A stretch of DNA of 9,819 bases from Pseudomonadota bacterium (GTDB taxonomy: Bacteria; Pseudomonadota; Alphaproteobacteria; Rhodobacterales; Rhodobacteraceae). The translations under genes and the position numbers were made by a program. Of the stretch, positions 6,690-9,819 are shown in pieces (the first letter of the stretch is position 1; every line of letters starts with the position of its first letter). A model generated the notes under the pieces. That model worked only from the letters and a program-made list of their open reading frames with translations. It was not told the DNA's origin and ran no database searches. Where the stretch lies: the NCBI GenBank assembly GCA_027592105.1, contig JAQCLA010000078.1, positions 1 through 9,819 on the forward strand, read 5' to 3'.

Positions 6690-8515
6690 CAGAAACGCGA
6701 CCTTAGGCCAAGGTAGAAGGCCCGGTCGGAGGTGCCGTAGCCGCGTGACAGCTGGTACTCGATATCTTGCAGGTTCTCGATCCGCAGATAAGCATCGACG
6801 GCGTCCGAGATGGCATAGGTGAAGCTGGCATTAGCCACCGTGTAGTCAGCCAAGGTTGGACGGTTGCGAACAGATTGCATCGAGAGCGTCGTGGACAGCC
6901 GCTTGGTGATCTCACCGCTCAGCGTGACGGAAACATCATTACCGGGAAACTCGAGGTTCCAAGCATTGCCTGCCGTCAGGGTCGGGTTCTCGCCGGTGGT
7001 GACAGTATAGTTACCGTCGACCCGCCAATTCGCGGTGATCGCAGTGCCGAATTCCACTTCAACCCCACGGCGGCGGACCGTGCCGGGGACTTGGGCGTAA
7101 GGGAATGGGAAATCGATCAGGTTGTCGGTTTCGTTGTAAAAGGCCGTGGCGCGCAAAAAGGTATCTGCACCAAAGCGGCGCTCCACACCCAAGTCGAGCG
7201 AGCGGCTTTCTTCTGGCGTGAGTGTGTTTGAACCGAAGGGGCCATAAAGCTCGTAAAGCGAGGGCGCGCGGTAGCTTTGTGCCGCCGAGCTGCGGATGAC
7301 CCAATCTGCGTTCGGGCGCCATGAAGCCGTGATCCGACCCGAGGTAAGGCCTCCGAATTGTGAATGATCGTCATAGCGCAAGGTGGTGGCGATATCGATA
7401 TCCGACGAAGGTGACCACGCCAGTTCACCGAAGGCACCGACAACTTCGTTTTCTCCTGCGCCGGGGCCGAAGTCACCGGATTGTGTGAAGGTCTCGCGTG
7501 TGGCGTCCAAGCCAAAGCGGAGATTTGCGTTAGGTCCGAGATCTGTACGCCCGAGATAGCTAAGCCCAATGCGTTCACCTGTGTAGCGGTTGTTTGATCC
7601 GCCGAAGCCAGTGGAACCACGCACATCGCGGTCGATTTCATAATAGGTTGCGGCGAAGGTGCTATCGATAGCACCCGTCGGCAGCTCAAGAAATGTTCGA
7701 AGCCCCAAGGAGTCATTGAACGATACTTCGTCAGGTGTGCCATCGCTGACCGGGAACTGTTCGTCAAATTCGATGCGGGCGTTTTCAACAAAGCCGTTCA
7801 CACCCACACGTCCGCCATCGGCCAGATCGTGGCCCACAGAAAAGCTTAAGCGGTTGGACTTAAAGCCATCGGCTTCGGAATTGCCGCTATTCTCATCTGC
7901 TGCGGAAAAGCCATCAGTCTGGGTGCGTGTCAGGCTAAAGGCGTAATCCAAAGCCCCGATGTCAGCGGCAACGCCGTATGAGCCGCGAAAGCTGTTGTAG
8001 CTTCCGGCCTCGATCGCGGCGAATTGTTGTACGCCATCTTCTTCGGCGCGTCGCGTGGTGATGTTGATGACGCCACCAATCGCCTCGGAGCCATAGACGG
8101 CTGATTGCCCGCCGCGCAGCAGTTCGATGCGCGAGATATCGGCGGTTGTCAGGCTGCCGAAATCAAAGGCGTGCTGGGTGCCGGACACATCAGATACGTC
8201 GATGCCATCGACCAAGACGCGGACGTAGTTTTGACCCGCGCCGCGGATCGTGATGGACGTCAACGACCCCATAGGGCCGCGTGCGCGCACATCGACACCG
8301 GGCAGCCGCGCGATGTAGTCGACGACGCGAGTTTCACCGCTGGCGGCAAGCTCCTCGCCGGTTACAACAGAAATACTGGTGCCGGTTTCTTGCAACGTCG
8401 TAGCGCCAAACTCAGCCGAAAACACGATCTCATCGAGATCGAAGACGGATTGCGCCTGTGCAATGGCGGGAAAAAGCAGCGCTGGGATCAGCGCGGCGGA
8501 TAGGTGTTTCATCAT
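6689..8515 (-). CDS. btuB: TonB-dependent vitamin B12 receptor
   Basis: This outer-membrane receptor takes up cobalamin using energy from TonB. The 608-residue product matches the length of E. coli BtuB. It has a signal peptide (about 1-21, ending AQA), a TonB-box-like stretch LDEIVFSA (27-34), a plug domain (about 40-155) with LPGVDVRARG, ITIRGAG and RIELLRGGQSAVYGSEAIGG (129-148) followed by VINITT, then a beta-barrel from about 160 to a C-terminal Phe, as outer-membrane insertion requires. The barrel is rich in aromatic and acidic strands; no B12 contact can be named. Two adjacent ATGs (8515 and 8512) are possible; the GGGAG site at 8520-8524 is better spaced from the second. Base composition is visibly lower in GC (sampled rows about 55-57%) than in the flanking transport genes (a sampled exbB row about 73%). 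It is the first gene after the cobalamin riboswitch, which secures the substrate. Confidence 0.93.
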   Translation of the reverse strand: MMKHLSAALIPALLFPAIAQAQSVFDLDEIVFSAEFGATTLQETGTSISVVTGEELAASGETRVVDYIARLPGVDVRARGPMGSLTSITIRGAGQNYVRVLVDGIDVSDVSGTQHAFDFGSLTTADISRIELLRGGQSAVYGSEAIGGVINITTRRAEEDGVQQFAAIEAGSYNSFRGSYGVAADIGALDYAFSLTRTQTDGFSAADENSGNSEADGFKSNRLSFSVGHDLADGGRVGVNGFVENARIEFDEQFPVSDGTPDEVSFNDSLGLRTFLELPTGAIDSTFAATYYEIDRDVRGSTGFGGSNNRYTGERIGLSYLGRTDLGPNANLRFGLDATRETFTQSGDFGPGAGENEVVGAFGELAWSPSSDIDIATTLRYDDHSQFGGLTSGRITASWRPNADWVIRSSAAQSYRAPSLYELYGPFGSNTLTPEESRSLDLGVERRFGADTFLRATAFYNETDNLIDFPFPYAQVPGTVRRRGVEVEFGTAITANWRVDGNYTVTTGENPTLTAGNAWNLEFPGNDVSVTLSGEITKRLSTTLSMQSVRNRPTLADYTVANASFTYAISDAVDAYLRIENLQDIEYQLSRGYGTSDRAFYLGLRSRF

Positions 8516-8519
8516 CGGT

Positions 8520-8524
8520 CTCCC
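8520..8524 (-). promoter_or_regulatory. Ribosome binding site of btuB
   Basis: The minus strand reads GGGAG here. It is 4 bases from the ATG at 8515 and 7 bases from the ATG at 8512, so the second ATG is the better-spaced start. The GGG is also the 3' arm of a small stem (CCCG at 8532-8529 pairing with CGGG at 8525-8522), so it can be hidden in secondary structure. Confidence 0.65.
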
Positions 8525-8636
8525 GATACGGGCCGGAACTGGGCCCTGTGGTGGTCACAGATGTTCTTTGGGGGAGGCACGAGCCGTGACCCTCCCGCGA
8601 ACGGCGGAGGCGTCACCACAACGGAAGGGTCCGTTG
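8522..8636 (-). promoter_or_regulatory. Hairpin-rich leader, possible riboswitch expression platform
   Basis: Between the aptamer and btuB the leader RNA can form several stems, found by eye. The first is a perfect 7-bp hairpin, CAACGGA with TCCGTTG and a 4-nt loop (8619-8636). The second is a GTGAC/GTCAC stem continued by CCTCC/GGAGG (8586-8616), the strongest. The third is a 5-bp CTGTG/CACAG hairpin (8546-8560). The fourth is GGGCC/GGCCC (8530-8546), which excludes the CCCG/CGGG stem over the ribosome binding site (8522-8532). A competing 7-bp helix (TGTGGTG at 8620-8614 with CACCACA at 8553-8547) would break the first three. No stem is followed by a U-run, so an intrinsic terminator is not supported; control of translation start or Rho access is more likely. 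Role is inference. Confidence 0.4.
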
Positions 8637-8669
8637 CCCATAGCGCCCACCGCGCCCGGACAGGGTGAT

Positions 8670-8841
8670 CACTTCGGCAGGTCTCCTGACTCGCGGGTCA
8701 TCGCGAGAACCGGGCCTTCCCGGGGTTTGTGGCCCCAGTGGCATGTGCCGGTTTCGCTCGCCGCTTACAGTTGCGGGGGCAGTCACGGAATTTCACCGCG
8801 TTCCCTTTTCACCGAATGGTTGTGCCATCCGGACCGAAGCA
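8670..8841 (-). ncRNA. Cobalamin (adenosylcobalamin-type) riboswitch aptamer
   Basis: Read on the minus strand, this region has the conserved elements of the cobalamin riboswitch in the correct order. AAAAGGGAA (8809-8801) comes first, then CTGCCCCCGCAACTGTAAGC (8782-8763), the B12 box GCCACTGG (8742-8735), CCGGGAAGG (8723-8715) and, at the 3' end, GAGTCAGGAGACCTGCCG (8692-8675). The closing P1 stem can be drawn as CTTCGG (8839-8834) with CCGAAG (8677-8672), extended by two G-U pairs. Family knowledge: binding of cobalamin shuts off the downstream B12 uptake or synthesis genes. Here the downstream gene is btuB, so the whole uptake operon is expected to be repressed when cobalamin is plentiful. 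The AAAAGGGAA and P6-region layout suggests the class that prefers adenosylcobalamin; that subtype call is tentative. Confidence 0.96.
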
Positions 8842-8846
8842 TGACC

Positions 8847-8876
8847 TTGATAGCGGGGCGAACGGGCGCAAGGCAA
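8847..8876 (-). promoter_or_regulatory. Predicted sigma70-type promoter of the cobalamin operon
   Basis: On the minus strand TTGCCT (8876-8871, 4 of 6 consensus bases) and TATCAA (8852-8847, 4 of 6) are separated by 18 bases. Transcription would start at about 8840, exactly where the P1 stem of the riboswitch begins, which is the best argument for this call. The boxes themselves are weak. Confidence 0.45.
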
Positions 8877-8965
8877 GCCTACAGGCGACCTGTCATGGGC
8901 TGATTGCGAATTCATCGCTGCCCGTTGCATCCGTCGCGGGCTTGGTTCTTGCTGTCATCCAAAGC

Positions 8966-8972
8966 GAGAGGA
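8966..8972 (+). promoter_or_regulatory. Ribosome binding site of the hydrolase gene
   Basis: GAGAGGA lies about 6-7 bases before the ATG at 8979. It decides the start in favour of 8979 over the upstream in-frame ATG at 8904, which has no such site. Confidence 0.75.
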
Positions 8973-8978
8973 ACCGCC

Positions 8979-9779
8979 ATGCCGATCACCGATTGGGACG
9001 ATGCCTATGCCAATGCCGCCCATATTCCGGGTGCCGAGACATTCCTGAGCGATTGGCCCGAACGCAGCCGGCGCTTGCGCGCAGCCCATGCGCCCGAGCG
9101 GTTGCTCTATGGCAGTGGCGCGCGGCAAACCATTGATCTTTATCGACCCAAAACCGCCTCACAGGGTCTGACAGTGATCGTGCATGGCGGCTATTGGATG
9201 CGGTTTTCACCTGCGGAGTTCGGCTTTCTCGCGGCGGGGCCATTGGCGCATGGGCAAAGCGTGGCGGTGATCAGCTACACGCTTGCCCCCGATGCGCGCA
9301 TTGCCGCGATCACGGCCGAGGTTGCGTGCGCCGTGACCATGGCCGCCGCCGCCGTGCCGGGGCCAATCCGGCTGACCGGGCATTCGGCGGGGGGGCATCT
9401 TGTCACACGCATGGGTTGTGCCGGTGTGCTGCAAGCCGAGGTTGCCGCGCGAATCGCCCATATCGTTTCGGTGTCCGGCGTGCATGATCTACGCCCACTT
9501 TTGCGCACCCAGATGAATGCCACGCTGCGTCTTGATTCGGCCGAGGCACTTGCCGAAAGCCCGGCCTTGCAGCGCCCGTTGGAAGCTTTGCGCCTGAGCT
9601 GTGCGGTGGGCAGCGATGAGCGGCCTGAATTCATCAGGCAAAACGATCTCTTGGCTAATATCTGGTGGGGGCTTGGGGCCGAGACGCGGGCCATGCAGCT
9701 TGCGGGCAAACACCACTTCGACGTCATCGATGCACTGGCCGACCCCGACGGGGTGCTGACCCGCGCCTTGCTGGATTAA
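8979..9779 (+). CDS. Alpha/beta hydrolase, kynurenine formamidase/esterase-like
   Basis: This 266-residue cytoplasmic protein (no signal peptide) has the marks of an alpha/beta hydrolase of the HSL/arylformamidase type. The oxyanion-hole motif HGGYW is at 69-73. The nucleophile elbow GHSAGG is at 134-139 with Ser136 as nucleophile. Asp213 in VGSDERPEF is the likely acid, and His245 or His246 in GKHHFDVID the likely base. The N-terminal DDAYANAAHIPGAE is a pattern seen in alphaproteobacterial proteins related to kynurenine formamidase, the enzyme that opens N-formylkynurenine in tryptophan breakdown. No kyn genes are in view, so a general esterase or amidase is equally possible and no gene symbol is given. 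It is transcribed away from the cobalamin operon and nothing in its sequence ties it to B12. Its stop codon overlaps that of a possible convergent gene. Confidence 0.88.
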   Translation: MPITDWDDAYANAAHIPGAETFLSDWPERSRRLRAAHAPERLLYGSGARQTIDLYRPKTASQGLTVIVHGGYWMRFSPAEFGFLAAGPLAHGQSVAVISYTLAPDARIAAITAEVACAVTMAAAAVPGPIRLTGHSAGGHLVTRMGCAGVLQAEVAARIAHIVSVSGVHDLRPLLRTQMNATLRLDSAEALAESPALQRPLEALRLSCAVGSDERPEFIRQNDLLANIWWGLGAETRAMQLAGKHHFDVIDALADPDGVLTRALLD

Positions 9780-9819
9780 AATTTTTCGTAAAGCCCGCCG
9801 ATCGCGGTTTTGAGGTTCG
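9776..9819 (-). CDS. Possible C-terminal tail of a convergent gene (partial)
   Basis: On the minus strand one frame is open from the right edge to a TAA at 9778-9776 and reads NLKTAIGGLYEKF, which looks like the helical end of a real protein. The stop would overlap the stop of the hydrolase by two bases, tail to tail. With only 13 visible residues the family cannot be named, and the stretch may instead be non-coding spacer. Confidence 0.35.
   Translation of the reverse strand, partial: NLKTAIGGLYEKF

Larger units (their letters stand above)
8842..8978. other. Divergent intergenic region between cobalamin operon and hydrolase gene
   Basis: This stretch holds the predicted operon promoter on the minus strand. 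It should also hold the promoter of the plus-strand hydrolase gene, but no convincing -35/-10 pair was found for that gene. Although a plus-strand reading frame continues into it from the hydrolase (ATG at 8904), the absence of a ribosome binding site there and its presence before 8979 argue that it is non-coding. Confidence 0.5.

Noticed and set aside
4118..8515. Haem or ferric-siderophore uptake (HmuTUV/FecBCDE-like) as the function of the receptor and ABC importer
   Set aside because: The protein families allow it, but the cobalamin riboswitch directly upstream and the BtuB-like length and TonB-box region favour vitamin B12. No haem-handling gene is present.
8586..8616. Intrinsic terminator in the btuB leader
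   Set aside because: The hairpin is strong and GC-rich, but the minus strand continues GGCTCGTGCC with no U-run, so it does not fit a Rho-independent terminator.
8665..8672. Perfect 8-bp palindrome GTGATCAC beside the riboswitch as an operator
   Set aside because: It is inside the transcribed region, overlaps the P1 stem and is short enough to occur by chance.
8904..8978. Extension of the hydrolase to an ATG at 8904
   Set aside because: There is no ribosome binding site there, while GAGAGGA precedes the ATG at 8979 and the conserved family sequence begins just after it.
9795..9811. Terminator after the hydrolase gene (CCGC/GCGG stem followed by TTTT)
   Set aside because: The stem is only 4 bp and the T-run only four bases, and the stretch may be coding on the other strand. 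Too weak to call.

Overview
The window looks like chromosomal DNA of a GC-rich alphaproteobacterium, most likely a member of the Rhodobacteraceae. This is inferred from base composition, strong G/C third positions and the style of the proteins; no marker gene is present to prove it. Almost everything is one long minus-strand transcription unit for vitamin B12 (cobalamin) uptake.

In the direction of transcription (right to left), a predicted promoter near 8847-8876 is followed at once by a clear cobalamin riboswitch (about 8670-8841) and a long leader of about 150 nt with several hairpins. Then come btuB (TonB-dependent outer-membrane receptor, 6689-8515), btuF (periplasmic binding protein, 5856-6689), btuC (FecCD-type permease, 4873-5859), btuD (ATPase, 4118-4876), exbB (3489-4121), two exbD paralogues (3106-3492 and 2723-3109) and tonB (1920-2726). 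Each stop codon overlaps the next start (TGATG or ATGA), so the eight genes form one translationally coupled chain. Together they supply an outer-membrane gate, its own proton-driven motor and an inner-membrane ABC importer. The riboswitch identifies the substrate; without it the ABC and ExbBD-TonB genes could pass for haem or iron uptake.

After a 39-bp gap with no visible terminator come two more minus-strand genes: a LolD/MacB-type ABC ATPase (1215-1880) and an FtsX-type permease cut off by the left edge (1-1211). They look like an exporter or lipoprotein/envelope-type ABC system of unknown substrate, possibly transcribed by read-through.

On the plus strand, divergent from the operon, lies an alpha/beta hydrolase resembling bacterial kynurenine formamidase-like esterases (8979-9779). 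At the right edge a minus-strand reading frame may be the C-terminal tail of a convergent gene (9776-9819).

The most notable points are the riboswitch-led operon with its private TonB motor, the Asp-to-Asn change at the proton-path position of the second ExbD, and a set of mutually exclusive hairpins between the riboswitch and btuB that could be its expression platform. No mobile elements, CRISPR arrays, tRNAs or rRNAs were seen.
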